Shown: positions 17,500 through 27,055, counted from the stretch's first letter. The stretch is DNA of 64,000 nucleotides from Rhizobium brockwellii (GCF_000769405.2 NZ_CP053440.1:744001-808000); one strand, 5' to 3'. Translations and numbers: made by a program. Notes: generated from the letters alone by a model not told the origin.

Positions 17500-18498
17500 G
17501 TGGCAGTATCTCTTTCTGACATCGCGGAACGTGCGGGAGTCTCGGCAAAGACGGTTTCCGGCGCATTGCACGGCGGCTCCGCCCGCATGTCGGACGATAC
17601 GCGCCAGAAGATCAAGGCCATTGCGGAAGAGCTCGGCTACGTGACTAACCTTGCGGCGCGTGGCGTGCGTCAGGGCTGGCTGCCGCTGGTCGGCGTCGTC
17701 TCCGACGGCCTCATCACTTCGCCCTTCGCCACCGAGATCGTACGTGGCCTCGACGGGGCGGCCCGCGGTGCCGGCATGGCGGTCTTTGCGGTCAACCACC
17801 GCAGCGGCCAGTCTATCGGCTCGGTGCTCGACGAGGTGCAGCAGTTCCGGCCGCGCGCCGTTGCTTATGCCGCCATGTACCACAAGGATGTCGCCCTGCC
17901 GGACAGATTGGCGGGCTCCGTCGGCGTCATGATCAACTGCCGCGAGGCTGCCGGCCGCGTCACCGCGCTGGTGCCGGACGAAGAGGGCGGCGCACGGGAG
18001 ATTGTGCGTTATCTCCTCGCCGCCGGCCGCCGGCGCATCGCCTTCATCAACCTGCCGGGCATTCTCGCCGGCACGCTACGCGAGATGGGGTTTCGTGCGG
18101 CGCTTGAGGAGGCGGGCATCGACCCCGTCGGCGTGTTGCCGGCGGTGCGCCGCAGCGTCTACAGCGACCGCGCGCCAAGCCTTGTTGCCTCTCATGTGGA
18201 GGCGCTTCTGAAATCCGGTCAACGGCCTGACGCCATCTTGTGCGGTAACGACCGCGTGGCGATGGAAGTCTATGCGGCGCTTGCCCGCGCCGGCCTTCGC
18301 ATTCCGGACGATATCGCGGTGGCAAGCTTCGACAACCAGGTCGAGCTGGCCTCGCGGCTGGACCCGCCATTGACGACGATGGCCTTGCCGCACCGCGCCA
18401 TGGGCCGCCTTGCCATGGAGATCCTCCTGGCCGAGCAGCCCGAACCGCCGCATCTGCATAAACTGCCGTTCCATCTGGTCGAACGGGCATCCGTCTGA
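17500..18498 (+). CDS. LacI-family regulator of the fructoside (GH32) operon
   Basis: The protein is 332 residues from the GTG at 17500. The N-terminal HTH/hinge (VSLSDIAERAGVSAKTVSGAL) spans about residues 3-55, followed by a periplasmic-binding-protein-like sensor domain to the end. ATG at 17488 is in frame but abuts AAGGAGG directly, so the GTG is preferred. Immediately downstream (35 nt) begins the importer and GH32 operon, which it most likely represses. A palindromic site overlaps its own promoter. The inducer is probably a fructose-containing oligosaccharide or its breakdown product. Confidence 0.92.
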   Translation: MAVSLSDIAERAGVSAKTVSGALHGGSARMSDDTRQKIKAIAEELGYVTNLAARGVRQGWLPLVGVVSDGLITSPFATEIVRGLDGAARGAGMAVFAVNHRSGQSIGSVLDEVQQFRPRAVAYAAMYHKDVALPDRLAGSVGVMINCREAAGRVTALVPDEEGGAREIVRYLLAAGRRRIAFINLPGILAGTLREMGFRAALEEAGIDPVGVLPAVRRSVYSDRAPSLVASHVEALLKSGQRPDAILCGNDRVAMEVYAALARAGLRIPDDIAVASFDNQVELASRLDPPLTTMALPHRAMGRLAMEILLAEQPEPPHLHKLPFHLVERASV

Positions 18499-18533
18499 AC
18501 ATCGAATAGTGCCAAACAGGAGGAGAATACGAA

Positions 18534-19838
18534 ATGAGGATTTTTGTGGGTAATCGTTTACTTTCCGCACTCTTAGCGTCCGCTGCCCTGGTCGCGACCG
18601 CCGGCTTCGCCGAGGCGAAGACCGTCATCCACGTCATGCACCAGGGCGATCCCGGCTGGGTCAAGGCCTATGGCGACGTTGCCACCCGCTTCGAGGCCGC
18701 CAATCCCGATGTCGACATCGAGATGATCTACGCGCCGCACGATGCCTATAACGAAAAGTTCAGCGCCGCCGTCATGGCCAAGCAGCTGCCCGATATCATG
18801 GAACTCGATGCTCCGTTCCTCGCCAATTATGTCTGGTCCGGCTATCTGCAGCCCGTCAAGCCGCTCATTGACAAGGATCTGCTCGATGACATGACGGATT
18901 CGAATATCGCCCAGGGCACCTATCCGATCGACAAGGACCTCTATGCGATCGGCCTCACCGACTCCTCGGTCGTGCTCTACGGCAATAAGAAATATCTTGA
19001 AGCCATTGGCGCCCGCATTCCGAAATCGGTCGATGATGCCTGGACCCGCGAGGAATTCGAAGGCTATCTCGAAAAGCTTTCCAAGCTCGAAGGCGTGAAG
19101 TGGCCGATCGACACCTTCCGAGGTTACGGCATCAAGACCGAATGGATCACCTATGCCTACGGCCCCCTGCTCGAAAGCGCCGGCTGCGACCTGATCGACC
19201 GCAAGACTTGGAAGGCCAGCGGCACGCTCGATGGCGAGGCCTGCGTCAAGGCGCTGACGATGATGCAGGACTGGGTGAAGAAGGGCTGGGTCGTACCGAC
19301 TTCGTCGGGCACCAACCAGTTCTACGCCGAGGGACAGCCGGCCGCGCTCGCCATGGGCGGCCACTGGTTCTACGCGGAGGCATCGGCAGCGATGAAGGAC
19401 AATATCGTCGTCATGCCGCTGCCGAAGATCGGCGACAAGGGCGTGAGCCCGAACGGAACCTGGATCTGGGGCATTTCCGCGACCTCGGAAAACCCTGAGA
19501 TCGCCGGCAAGTTCCTGAGCTTCCTGCTGAAGGACAAGGAGTACCGGGAGTACGCCAAGAGCCAGTCCGCCTATCCGGGCCTGAAGAGCTTCGCCGCCGA
19601 ATCGCCGCTCTATGCGGAAGGCGGTCCGCTCGCCGTCGCCTTTGAGCAGGCTTCCAAGACCGCGATCGCCCGGCCGCCGCACCCGGCCTACCCGACGATC
19701 ACCTCGGCCTTCATGCAGGCCGTCGACAAGATCTTCAACGGTGGTGACGCGCAGGAAGCGCTGACGGCCGCCGCCAAGAAGATCGACGAGGATATCGAGG
19801 ACAACGCCGGCTACCCACCCTTCGACGAGCAGAAGTGA
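18534..19838 (+). CDS. CUT1-type ABC transporter solute-binding protein (fructoside locus)
   Basis: This 434-residue secreted sugar-binding protein has an AGGAGGA Shine-Dalgarno before the ATG. Its signal peptide is basic MRIFVGNR, then a hydrophobic core ending with AGFAEA. The mature part shows type 1 extracellular binding-protein features (FEAANPDVDIEMIY; MAMGGHWFYAEA-type ligand segment). It is first structural gene after the LacI regulator and leads the binding protein-permease-permease-GH32-ATPase operon, so the ligand is likely a fructoside such as sucrose, kestose or another fructo-oligosaccharide. Confidence 0.93.
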   Translation: MRIFVGNRLLSALLASAALVATAGFAEAKTVIHVMHQGDPGWVKAYGDVATRFEAANPDVDIEMIYAPHDAYNEKFSAAVMAKQLPDIMELDAPFLANYVWSGYLQPVKPLIDKDLLDDMTDSNIAQGTYPIDKDLYAIGLTDSSVVLYGNKKYLEAIGARIPKSVDDAWTREEFEGYLEKLSKLEGVKWPIDTFRGYGIKTEWITYAYGPLLESAGCDLIDRKTWKASGTLDGEACVKALTMMQDWVKKGWVVPTSSGTNQFYAEGQPAALAMGGHWFYAEASAAMKDNIVVMPLPKIGDKGVSPNGTWIWGISATSENPEIAGKFLSFLLKDKEYREYAKSQSAYPGLKSFAAESPLYAEGGPLAVAFEQASKTAIARPPHPAYPTITSAFMQAVDKIFNGGDAQEALTAAAKKIDEDIEDNAGYPPFDEQK

Positions 19839-19850
19839 GGGGTTTTGACG

Positions 19851-19873
19851 GGGCCGGCTCGTCCTGCCGGCCC
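19851..19873 (+). terminator. Stem-loop between binding-protein and permease genes (fructoside operon)
   Basis: GGGCCGGC (19851-19858) and GCCGGCCC (19866-19873) form a perfect 8-bp stem with a 7-nt loop, 12 nt after the binding-protein stop. No U-run follows, so mRNA stabilisation or partial attenuation is more likely than full termination. Confidence 0.55.
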
Positions 19874-19911
19874 TGGACTATCTCGGGAGGATGACTGATG
19901 AGGAGGAAACA

Positions 19912-20844
19912 ATGACTTTGCAACAGACCTCCACGCCCGCTTTGCGACGTCCGGCGAAACGCCGCGACAACAAGCGGCTCTGGCAGGAAATGGCGATGAT
20001 CGCGCCTGCCTTTCTGCTTATGGCGATATTCCTGATCACGCCGTTCCTCTTGTCCTTCTGGACGGCGATGACCAACCAGCCGCTCGTGCCGCGCCCGACG
20101 CCGGTGCGCTTCGTCGGCCTCCTGAATTTCGAGCGCGTTTTCACCGATCCGCTGTTCTGGACCTCGCTGTGGAACGTCACGCGCTTCACCGTCTGGGTGC
20201 TGCCGCTGCAGTGCGGCCTCGCTTTCCTGACCGCGCTACTCTTGCATCAGAAGCTGCCGATGCAAAACCTGCTGCGCGGCCTGTTCTTCCTGCCGGCGAT
20301 CACCTCCATGGTGGTGGTCTGCGTCATCTGGGGCACGCTTTTCCAGTACCCGAGCGGCCCGCTCAACCAGATCGTCGGGTTCCTTTCCGGCGGCACGATT
20401 CAGCCGATTGACTGGCTCGGCGACCCCAACTGGGCGATGTTCTCCATCGTGTTGCTTTCAGCCTGGCAGGCCTATGGCTTTCAGATGATCATCTATCTCG
20501 CCGGCCTGCAGGGCATTCCCGAAGAACTATACGATGCCGCCCGCATCGACGGAGCAAGCGCGCTGCGCCGCTTCTGGCACGTCACCATGCCCGGCCTTCG
20601 CCCGACCCATGTCTTCGTGCTGGTCATCACCACGATCCAGGCCTTCAAGCTCTATACGCAGGTGGCGATCCTCACCCAGGGCGGCCCGAACGAAAGCACC
20701 GAAACCGTTGTCCACTACATGGTGCGCGCCGGCTTCGAGGAGCAGAAACTCGGCTACGCATCGGCCGTGTCCGTCATCCTCTTCGTCATCGTTCTTCTGA
20801 TCGCGCTCCTGCAACGCAAACTCCTGAGGCGCTTCGATGTCTGA
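19912..20844 (+). CDS. CUT1 ABC transporter permease 1 (fructoside locus)
   Basis: This 310-residue MalF-type inner-membrane permease has six predicted helices and the EAA-like loop YDAARIDGASALRRFWHVTMP. The ATG at 19912 follows GAGGAGG with 5 nt spacing. The in-frame ATG at 19891 abuts its own purine run and is disfavoured. It overlaps the next permease by 8 nt. Confidence 0.93.
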   Translation: MTLQQTSTPALRRPAKRRDNKRLWQEMAMIAPAFLLMAIFLITPFLLSFWTAMTNQPLVPRPTPVRFVGLLNFERVFTDPLFWTSLWNVTRFTVWVLPLQCGLAFLTALLLHQKLPMQNLLRGLFFLPAITSMVVVCVIWGTLFQYPSGPLNQIVGFLSGGTIQPIDWLGDPNWAMFSIVLLSAWQAYGFQMIIYLAGLQGIPEELYDAARIDGASALRRFWHVTMPGLRPTHVFVLVITTIQAFKLYTQVAILTQGGPNESTETVVHYMVRAGFEEQKLGYASAVSVILFVIVLLIALLQRKLLRRFDV

Positions 20845-21730
20845 TCTCGCTTTGACCCAGCCCGTCCCGCTGGCAATCGCACGGGGCAACGGCAAGAGAA
20901 GCCTGCGCATCGTGCAGAGCCTCTGCATCCTGGTCATCGCGCTGGTGATGATCTCACCGCTGTTCATGCTGCTGATCGCCAGCCTGAAGGACGACCGCTT
21001 CCGCATCCTCGCCGACATGGGCAGCTTCCGCGCCTTCTGGGTCAGCGACCCGACGCTGTCGAACTATAAGGAGATCGCCCATTTCTCCGGCGAGTTGGCC
21101 TATGGCCGATATCTCTTCAATTCGCTGGCGATCCTCGTCGCCACAGTCGTCTCGGGACTGGTCATCAATTCCATGGCGGGCTTCGTTCTCGCCTGGGGTT
21201 CGCTGCGCGGCAAGGCGGCGCTCTTGGCGCTGGTCGTCGCGCTCTATGTCATCCCGCAGGAAAGCATCATCATGCCGCTCGTCGTCATGATGTCGCGGGC
21301 GGGGCTGACGGATACTTTCGCGGTGCAGATCCTACCGTGGGTGGCAAGCCCGCTCTATGTCTTCCTCTTCTACCAGTTCTTCGCGCAGCTGCCGAAAGAA
21401 CTCTATGAAGCGGCGGAAATGGACGGCGCATCGGCCTTCCGCATCTACCGGTCGATCTACATGCCGCTCAGCCTGCCGGCACTCGCCACGGTCTCGATCC
21501 TCATGGGCATCGAAAGCTGGAACCAGTATCTCTGGCCGACGCTGGTCACCCAGACCGACTATGCTCGGCCGATTGCCGTCGCCATCGCCACCTTCTTCGG
21601 ACAGGACAGCATCTACTGGGACCGCGCCATGGCCGCCTCGGTGCTGATGATGATCCCGGTCCTCATTCTCTATCTGGCTTTCCAGCGCTGGTTCGTCAGT
21701 TCATTCGTCGGCTCCGCCGTGAAAGGTTGA
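20837..21730 (+). CDS. CUT1 ABC transporter permease 2 (fructoside locus)
   Basis: This 297-residue MalG-type inner-membrane permease has an N-terminal helix near residues 25-50 and the EAA-like motif YEAAEMDGASAFRIYRSIYMP in the C-terminal half. It overlaps the first permease and ends two nt before the GH32 gene, so the three are tightly coupled. Confidence 0.93.
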   Translation: MSDLALTQPVPLAIARGNGKRSLRIVQSLCILVIALVMISPLFMLLIASLKDDRFRILADMGSFRAFWVSDPTLSNYKEIAHFSGELAYGRYLFNSLAILVATVVSGLVINSMAGFVLAWGSLRGKAALLALVVALYVIPQESIIMPLVVMMSRAGLTDTFAVQILPWVASPLYVFLFYQFFAQLPKELYEAAEMDGASAFRIYRSIYMPLSLPALATVSILMGIESWNQYLWPTLVTQTDYARPIAVAIATFFGQDSIYWDRAMAASVLMMIPVLILYLAFQRWFVSSFVGSAVKG

Positions 21731-21732
21731 TC

Positions 21733-23433
21733 ATGTCTCTGCAGGCAAAATCCGAAACGTCAGCACCTGAAACCATTGAAGCGGAACTGCCCGAAGGCAC
21801 GGTGCTGCATCTCTGGCTGAAGGCGCGCCATGCCGGCGGCGAGGCGAAGCTCTTCGTCGCCGTTGATGGCAACGACATCGGCGAGCCCTCGACCCGCCGC
21901 ACAGGGGAATTTGAGTTCTTCGCTGTGACGCTCGCGAAAGGCGGTCGTGCCACGCTGTCCTATGATGCGACAACCACAGCGCTCTCCGTCGCTTACTCCT
22001 TCCGGCCGGAAACCGTGATGAAGGAGGGCATCCGCGTCCTGTACAGCGATGCCCGCACCGCCGCCCCCGAGGTGCCCGACAGCTACCATTTCCGCCCGCC
22101 CTTCGGCTGGATGAACGATCCGAACGGTTTTGGACGGTTCGGCGGAAACGCTCACCTCTTCTACCAGCATTATCCTCATGAGCCGCGCTGGAACACTATG
22201 CACTGGGGCCATGCCGTCTCGAAGGATTTCGTCCGCTGGAGGCATCTGCCCATGTTCCTCTTCCCGGCAGCGCATCTATCGGAAAAGGACGACGGCCGCG
22301 GCGGTGCCTTCTCCGGCTCGGCGATCCCCGGCTCCGGCCCGAAAGGCGAGGAGATCCGGGTCTTCTACACCGAGCATGTTCGTGACCGGCAACCGGAAGA
22401 GCAAATCCAGCTTTCCGCGGTCAGCCGCGACGGCATCGTCGCCGGGCCGTCGGAAATCGTGATGCCGCTGCGCCCGGAAGGCTTGAACCTCACCACCGAT
22501 TTCCGCGACCCCTATGTCTTCAAAGGCCCGGACGGGCGCTGGAAGATGCTGCTCGGCAGCCGCGACAGGCAGGGCGGCGTCGTATTGCTCTATGAAACGG
22601 CAGACGCGCAAGGCGCCGATGGCTGGACCTTCCTCGGCATCCTCCATCGTGAGGACGGTTTCGGCATGACGGCGGCGGAATGCCCCTGCATGGTGCCGCT
22701 TTCCGGCAAAAACGCAGAAACCCGCTGGGCGTTGATCTTCGGTCTGCTCACCAGCCGCGACCCGCCCACCGGCCGCCGCAACCTCACCTCTGTCACCGTC
22801 GGCGGCTTCGATGGCCGCACCTTCACTGCGGAGTTCGTGCAGGAGTTGGATTTCGGTTCGGATGCCTATGCCTTCCAGGCCTTCGTTGATGGCGACGAGC
22901 CGGTCGGCATCGCCTGGCTCGCCAACTGGACGGATTTTTCCAGGAAGGACGACTTCCCGACGGCCATGACCCTGCCGCGCCGCATGCTTCTCGACGGCGA
23001 CACCGTGCTGACCCCGCCGGTCGCAGCCGTCGAAAGCCTGCGTCATCAGTTGCTGGACGACACCGCGCTTGCCGCCGGTGAGACCGTGCCGCTCGGCACC
23101 GGCGCCGTCGAGATCGTGCTTGATCTCACCGCGCCGGGCGCCGCCTTCGATCTCACCTTCGATCATCCGGATGTCGATCTAGGCGTGAAACTCGATGCCG
23201 ATGGTCTGGCGATTGTCTTCGACGCCCGCACCGGTTTGACGCCGCCACGTTACGTCGCCGCCGGCGCGAAACCGTCGAGCCTGCGCATCTTCCTCGATGC
23301 CGGCTCCATCGAGGTCTTCGCTGACAACGGCCGCTGGACGGGGTCCAAACGCATTCCGGGCTTTGCCGCCGCACGTTCGGCAACGCTCACCGGCGCCGTC
23401 GTCGAGGCCGGCGTCTGGCAATTGAAATTGTGA
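21733..23433 (+). CDS. Glycoside hydrolase family 32 beta-fructosidase (sucrose/fructan hydrolase)
   Basis: GH32 enzymes release fructose from sucrose, levan or inulin-type oligosaccharides. The 566-residue protein shows the nucleophile motif WMNDPNG (D129), the transition-state stabiliser FRDP (D259) and the acid/base in AECP (E316), on a five-bladed propeller. A C-terminal beta-sandwich follows. About 110 residues precede the catalytic domain and look like a beta-rich module (LHLWLKARHAGGEAKLFVAV), which is unusual for the simplest family members. No signal peptide is present, so the substrate must be imported intact. It lies between the permease and ATPase genes of the importer. Confidence 0.95.
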   Translation: MSLQAKSETSAPETIEAELPEGTVLHLWLKARHAGGEAKLFVAVDGNDIGEPSTRRTGEFEFFAVTLAKGGRATLSYDATTTALSVAYSFRPETVMKEGIRVLYSDARTAAPEVPDSYHFRPPFGWMNDPNGFGRFGGNAHLFYQHYPHEPRWNTMHWGHAVSKDFVRWRHLPMFLFPAAHLSEKDDGRGGAFSGSAIPGSGPKGEEIRVFYTEHVRDRQPEEQIQLSAVSRDGIVAGPSEIVMPLRPEGLNLTTDFRDPYVFKGPDGRWKMLLGSRDRQGGVVLLYETADAQGADGWTFLGILHREDGFGMTAAECPCMVPLSGKNAETRWALIFGLLTSRDPPTGRRNLTSVTVGGFDGRTFTAEFVQELDFGSDAYAFQAFVDGDEPVGIAWLANWTDFSRKDDFPTAMTLPRRMLLDGDTVLTPPVAAVESLRHQLLDDTALAAGETVPLGTGAVEIVLDLTAPGAAFDLTFDHPDVDLGVKLDADGLAIVFDARTGLTPPRYVAAGAKPSSLRIFLDAGSIEVFADNGRWTGSKRIPGFAAARSATLTGAVVEAGVWQLKL

Positions 23434-23446
23434 GGGAGGACAGACA

Positions 23447-24493
23447 ATGGCATCGGTAGCAATCGACCGGGTTCAGAAGCAATACGGCGCGGCCTCCGTT
23501 ATCCACGGGGTTTCCGCAGATATCGAGGACGGTGAGTTCGTCACGCTCGTCGGGCCGTCCGGTTGCGGCAAGTCCACGCTTCTGCGCATGCTGGCGGGTC
23601 TAGAGGATATCAGCGGCGGCGAAATCCGCATCGACGGGCGCGTCATGAACGACGTCGCGCCAAAGGAGCGCGATATCGCCATGGTGTTCCAGTCCTACGC
23701 GCTTTATCCGCACATGACGGTGCGCGAAAATATGGGCTTTGCCCTGAAGCTGCAGGGGCGCGATAAGGCGACAATCAACAAGCTGGTGAACGAAGCCGCC
23801 GGCATTCTCGCACTTGAACCCCTGCTGGAGCGCCTGCCGAAACAGCTTTCCGGCGGCCAGCGCCAGCGCGTCGCCATGGGTCGCGCCATCGTACGCCATC
23901 CGAAAGTGTTCCTCTTTGACGAGCCGCTGTCCAACCTCGACGCCAAGCTGCGGGTGACCATGCGCAGCGAGATCAAGGAACTGCATCAGCGCCTTGGCAC
24001 GACCATCGTTTACGTCACCCACGACCAGATCGAGGCGATGACCATGGCCGACAAGATCGTCGTCATGCGCGCCGGCCGCATCGAGCAGATCGGCAAGCCG
24101 CTCGATCTCTACGACCGCCCGGATAACACCTTCGTCGCCGCCTTCATCGGCTCGCCGTCGATGAACCTCTTCGAGGGTGGCATCAGCGACGGCAGCTTCC
24201 GTATCGAAGGCGGTGTTTCCCTGCCGCTTCCGCCGCAATTGAGCCAAAGCGCGGCACGTACCTACGGCATCCGCCCGGAAGATCTCGACATTGGCGAGAC
24301 GGGCATTCCGGCCACCGTGCTGACTGTCGAGCCGACCGGCGCGGAGACCCATCTTTCGGTGCGTGTCGGCACGCAGACGGCAACCATCGTGCTGCACCGG
24401 CGGGTGGATTTAAAACCCGACCAGCAAATCCACCTCGCGCCCAAATCCGAGAAAATCCACCTCTTCTCCGCCGGAGGCAATCGGATAGGTTGA
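23447..24493 (+). CDS. CUT1 ABC transporter ATP-binding protein (fructoside locus)
   Basis: This 348-residue UgpC/MsmK-type ATPase has Walker A (GPSGCGKST), LSGGQRQR signature, Walker B (VFLFDEPLSNLD) and YVTHDQ, with a TOBE-type C-terminal regulatory domain from about residue 240. GGGAGGA stands before the ATG. It starts 13 nt after the GH32 stop and completes the importer. Confidence 0.95.
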   Translation: MASVAIDRVQKQYGAASVIHGVSADIEDGEFVTLVGPSGCGKSTLLRMLAGLEDISGGEIRIDGRVMNDVAPKERDIAMVFQSYALYPHMTVRENMGFALKLQGRDKATINKLVNEAAGILALEPLLERLPKQLSGGQRQRVAMGRAIVRHPKVFLFDEPLSNLDAKLRVTMRSEIKELHQRLGTTIVYVTHDQIEAMTMADKIVVMRAGRIEQIGKPLDLYDRPDNTFVAAFIGSPSMNLFEGGISDGSFRIEGGVSLPLPPQLSQSAARTYGIRPEDLDIGETGIPATVLTVEPTGAETHLSVRVGTQTATIVLHRRVDLKPDQQIHLAPKSEKIHLFSAGGNRIG

Positions 24494-24514
24494 TCTCCGG
24501 CGCCTCCCGCTGAG

Positions 24515-24540
24515 CCGCGTCCGTCAATTGACGGGCGCGG
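24515..24540 (+). terminator. Likely terminator of the fructoside operon
   Basis: A 26-nt sequence 21 nt after the ATPase stop is a near-perfect inverted repeat. It has CCGTCA/TGACGG at the centre and CCGCG/CGCGG at the outside, with one T-G mismatch pair each way. It is followed by TTCGGTT. The stem is strong but the U-run is weak. Confidence 0.5.
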
Positions 24541-24858
24541 TTCGGTTCCGGTGCCATCCAGCCTTGCGACGTCTTGGTTTTGGGTGTTCGGCCCTTCAGT
24601 TGATCCAATTGGCCAATTGCGCGGCGTCTGTTGCCACGGTTTGAATTTCTTCAAGAGCGCCAAACGGGCGGGGCTTACGGCTGAGTCGTACCGGTTGCTG
24701 CGGGTCTTTCTCGTAACACCTATGTGGGGAACTGGAATCACGGACGGATTTGGCTGGATTAGAGCGTTTCCGTTACGGTATCCGTAGGACTGCGAAGCGA
24801 TTTGCGCGAGCGGGACAGCTAGAGACAGCACGTCCGGCTCTCGTAAAGCAGGATCTTG
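24541..24858. other. Intergenic stretch without a recognisable gene
   Basis: No convincing coding frame is seen. There is a TACGG-TAT-CCGTA palindrome at about 24774-24788 within the phrase GAGCGTTTCCGTTACGG. That phrase looks like a dispersed rhizobial intergenic sequence, but it cannot be checked here. Confidence 0.4.
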
Positions 24859-25113
24859 ATGAACGCGGATATGATAGCCGCCTGGGCGGTGGAAAATGGA
24901 TTCCATGCGATGGATTCGGGGAATTATCGTCGCCATGACAACGCAGGCGTGATCACGATCGAGATAAAGAGGATGTCATTCCTCCTCATCGATGAGAGGC
25001 AAGGATTGCAACCGCGCCTCATATCGCGGTTGTTCAAAGACATGCCCCTTAAAAGCGGAGCGGCCGCTTGCAGGGTCTCCTTCGTGACCGCAATCCCAAT
25101 CATTGAGTCCTGA
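24859..25113 (+). CDS. Small hypothetical protein
   Basis: This 84-residue ORF starts with an ATG preceded by AGGA at suitable distance. The first part (NADMIAAWAVENGFHAMDSGNYRRHDN, read in two pieces) has the look of a small domain family that opens with I-x-x-W-A-x-x-N-G-W/F. The middle has alternating beta-strand-like residues, and the C-terminus may be out of its original frame. No membrane span or signal is seen. The family impression is weak, and the gene stands alone in a gene-poor stretch. Confidence 0.4.
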   Translation: MNADMIAAWAVENGFHAMDSGNYRRHDNAGVITIEIKRMSFLLIDERQGLQPRLISRLFKDMPLKSGAAACRVSFVTAIPIIES

Positions 25114-25588
25114 CGCGATCACCACAGCCCAGCCAATTTACCCAGGCGGCCGACCGGCGGTATCAAGTTGCCATGCCAATCAGCAAGGCAATAGCGATCC
25201 TACGGGACGGGAGGGCATTCGCACGATCTGTCCTGTATCGAAGCTCTGAAGCGAGCACTTGCCAGGACGACGTTGCAGCGGGATGCATAGCTCGTTCGCC
25301 GCTCAGCAAACAGAGGCTGTGATCGGCTGCAATACTGAACCGAACACCCGCCTGCGCCCGAAATCCGTTCGCTGCAAGGTACCAACGGCGGCGACGAAAT
25401 AAACGATGTATCAAAAGACCGAGATCAGCACAAATGCAGGTCCACGCACCAATGCCACTCCGAAACTGAGCATTAACGGTCGAAACTCGGTTTCCTGCAC
25501 ATCTCTGACAACGTCATTCTATTGGGATTGTTCGCAATTGGTCGGCGCCATTCCGGTCGCCGGCATCGATCCAACTTTTGACCGTCAA
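25114..25588. other. Intergenic stretch downstream of zwf
   Basis: About 475 nt with only short unsupported frames on both strands. I see no RNA gene, clear terminator or repeat here; it separates the small ORF from the 3' end of the convergent zwf gene. Confidence 0.4.
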
Positions 25589-27055
25589 TCACCCTTTTGC
25601 CGCATCCCTCCAGGCGCGCTCGAACGGCAGGCGCCAGGCGTGGGGGGCAATGAGTTGGTGGATCGACTTCGGCCCCCAGCCGCCCTGGTCGTAGAGGCGT
25701 ACGGGCGGCGGGTTATCGAGGAGAGATTGGGAAACCTCCCAGAGCCGCTCAATACCCTCGGCCGTAGTGAACAGCGTGTGGTCACCGCGCATGGCGTCGA
25801 GGATCAGACGCTCATAGGCCTCCAGAACTTCGCCAATCAGGCCGGTTTCGCTCATGGCGAATTGCAGCGAGAGCTTGTCGAGCCGGAAGCCAGGGCCAGG
25901 GCGCTTGCCATAGAAGGAAAGCGAGACCTTGGAGGCATCAGCGAGGTCGAAGGTGAGGTGGTCAGGGCCCTGTGCCCCCACGCCAGATCCCGCAGGGAAC
26001 ATCGATTTCGGGGGCTCGCGGAATGCGATCGAAATAATGCGCTGCCCCTCGGCCATGCGCTTGCCTGTACGCAGGTAGAAGGGCACTCCGGCCCAGCGCC
26101 AGTTGTCGATGGCGCATTTTAGGGCGATGAAGGTGTCAGTGTCGCTTTCGGGATCGACACCAGGCTCATTACGGTAGCCAATGTATTGACCGCGCACCAC
26201 GTCGCGCGGCTCAATCGGCAACATGGAGCGGAACACCTTGTTCTTCTCTTCCGAGATTGGCGCAGGCTCAAGGGCAGTGGGCGGCTCCATCGCCATGAAG
26301 GCGAGGATCTGGAAGAGGTGGGTCACCACCATGTCACGATAGGCGCCGGTGGTCTCGTAAAAGGCGGCACGGGTGGAAAGGCCGAGCGTCTCCGGGACGT
26401 CGATCTGCACATGGTCGATGAAGTTGCGGTTCCAGATTGGTTCGAACAGGCCATTGGCAAATCGGAAGGCCAGGATGTTTTGCGCCGGCTCCTTGCCGAG
26501 GAAATGGTCGATGCGGAAGATCTGCTTCTCGTCGAACACCTCGTGCAGCTTCTTGTTCAGTGCAACGGCACTGGCAAGGTCCGTGCCGAAGGGCTTTTCC
26601 ATAATGATACGCGAGCGTTCAGTCAGCTCAGCCTGGGCGAGGAGTTGCACGGCCAGAAGGGCGGCACTTGGTGGCACGGATAAATAATGCACGCGCCGCG
26701 TCTCGGCGCCCAGTGCTTCCTCGGCCCTGTCGACCGCTTCTTTGAGAGCATTGGCGCCTGCTGCGAGCGGGACATAGTCGAGCGTTGCGGCAAACGCTTC
26801 CCATTCGGACTGCGAGAACTTGCGAGTCAAGAACTTGTCCAGCGAGTCACGGGCGATGGTGCGGAAGGCATCCGCGTCGATGTCGTCGAGCGAGACGCCG
26901 ATAATGCGGCACCCTGGAATGAAGCCCGCATTGGTGAGGTGGAACAGCCCGGTCAGTAGCTTGCGCCGTGAGAGATCGCCCGTTGCGCCGACAAGCACAA
27001 CGACCTGTGGATAGCCGGGGCCAACCCGAGTTGAATTCTTGCGCAAAACACTCAT
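25589..27055 (-). CDS. zwf: Glucose-6-phosphate 1-dehydrogenase
   Basis: Oxidises glucose 6-phosphate to 6-phosphogluconolactone, feeding the Entner-Doudoroff and pentose phosphate routes. The 488-residue protein has the N-terminal dinucleotide-binding motif (VVLVGATGDLSRRKL) and the active-site signature RIDHFLGKE. Other conserved blocks are EKPFGTD and a GYRNEPGVDPESDTDTF-like substrate region. ATG at 27055 is preferred; the frame continues upstream to 27157 without homology. It is a lone gene with no edd or pgl neighbour, unlike the usual rhizobial zwf-pgl-edd operon, so it may be an extra copy. Flanking DNA is gene-poor and contains decayed sequence. Confidence 0.94.
   Translation of the reverse strand: MSVLRKNSTRVGPGYPQVVVLVGATGDLSRRKLLTGLFHLTNAGFIPGCRIIGVSLDDIDADAFRTIARDSLDKFLTRKFSQSEWEAFAATLDYVPLAAGANALKEAVDRAEEALGAETRRVHYLSVPPSAALLAVQLLAQAELTERSRIIMEKPFGTDLASAVALNKKLHEVFDEKQIFRIDHFLGKEPAQNILAFRFANGLFEPIWNRNFIDHVQIDVPETLGLSTRAAFYETTGAYRDMVVTHLFQILAFMAMEPPTALEPAPISEEKNKVFRSMLPIEPRDVVRGQYIGYRNEPGVDPESDTDTFIALKCAIDNWRWAGVPFYLRTGKRMAEGQRIISIAFREPPKSMFPAGSGVGAQGPDHLTFDLADASKVSLSFYGKRPGPGFRLDKLSLQFAMSETGLIGEVLEAYERLILDAMRGDHTLFTTAEGIERLWEVSQSLLDNPPPVRLYDQGGWGPKSIHQLIAPHAWRLPFERAWRDAAKG

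Noticed and set aside
18573..19682. 369-codon minus-strand ORF
   Set aside because: Antisense to the sugar-binding-protein gene, no recognisable domain.
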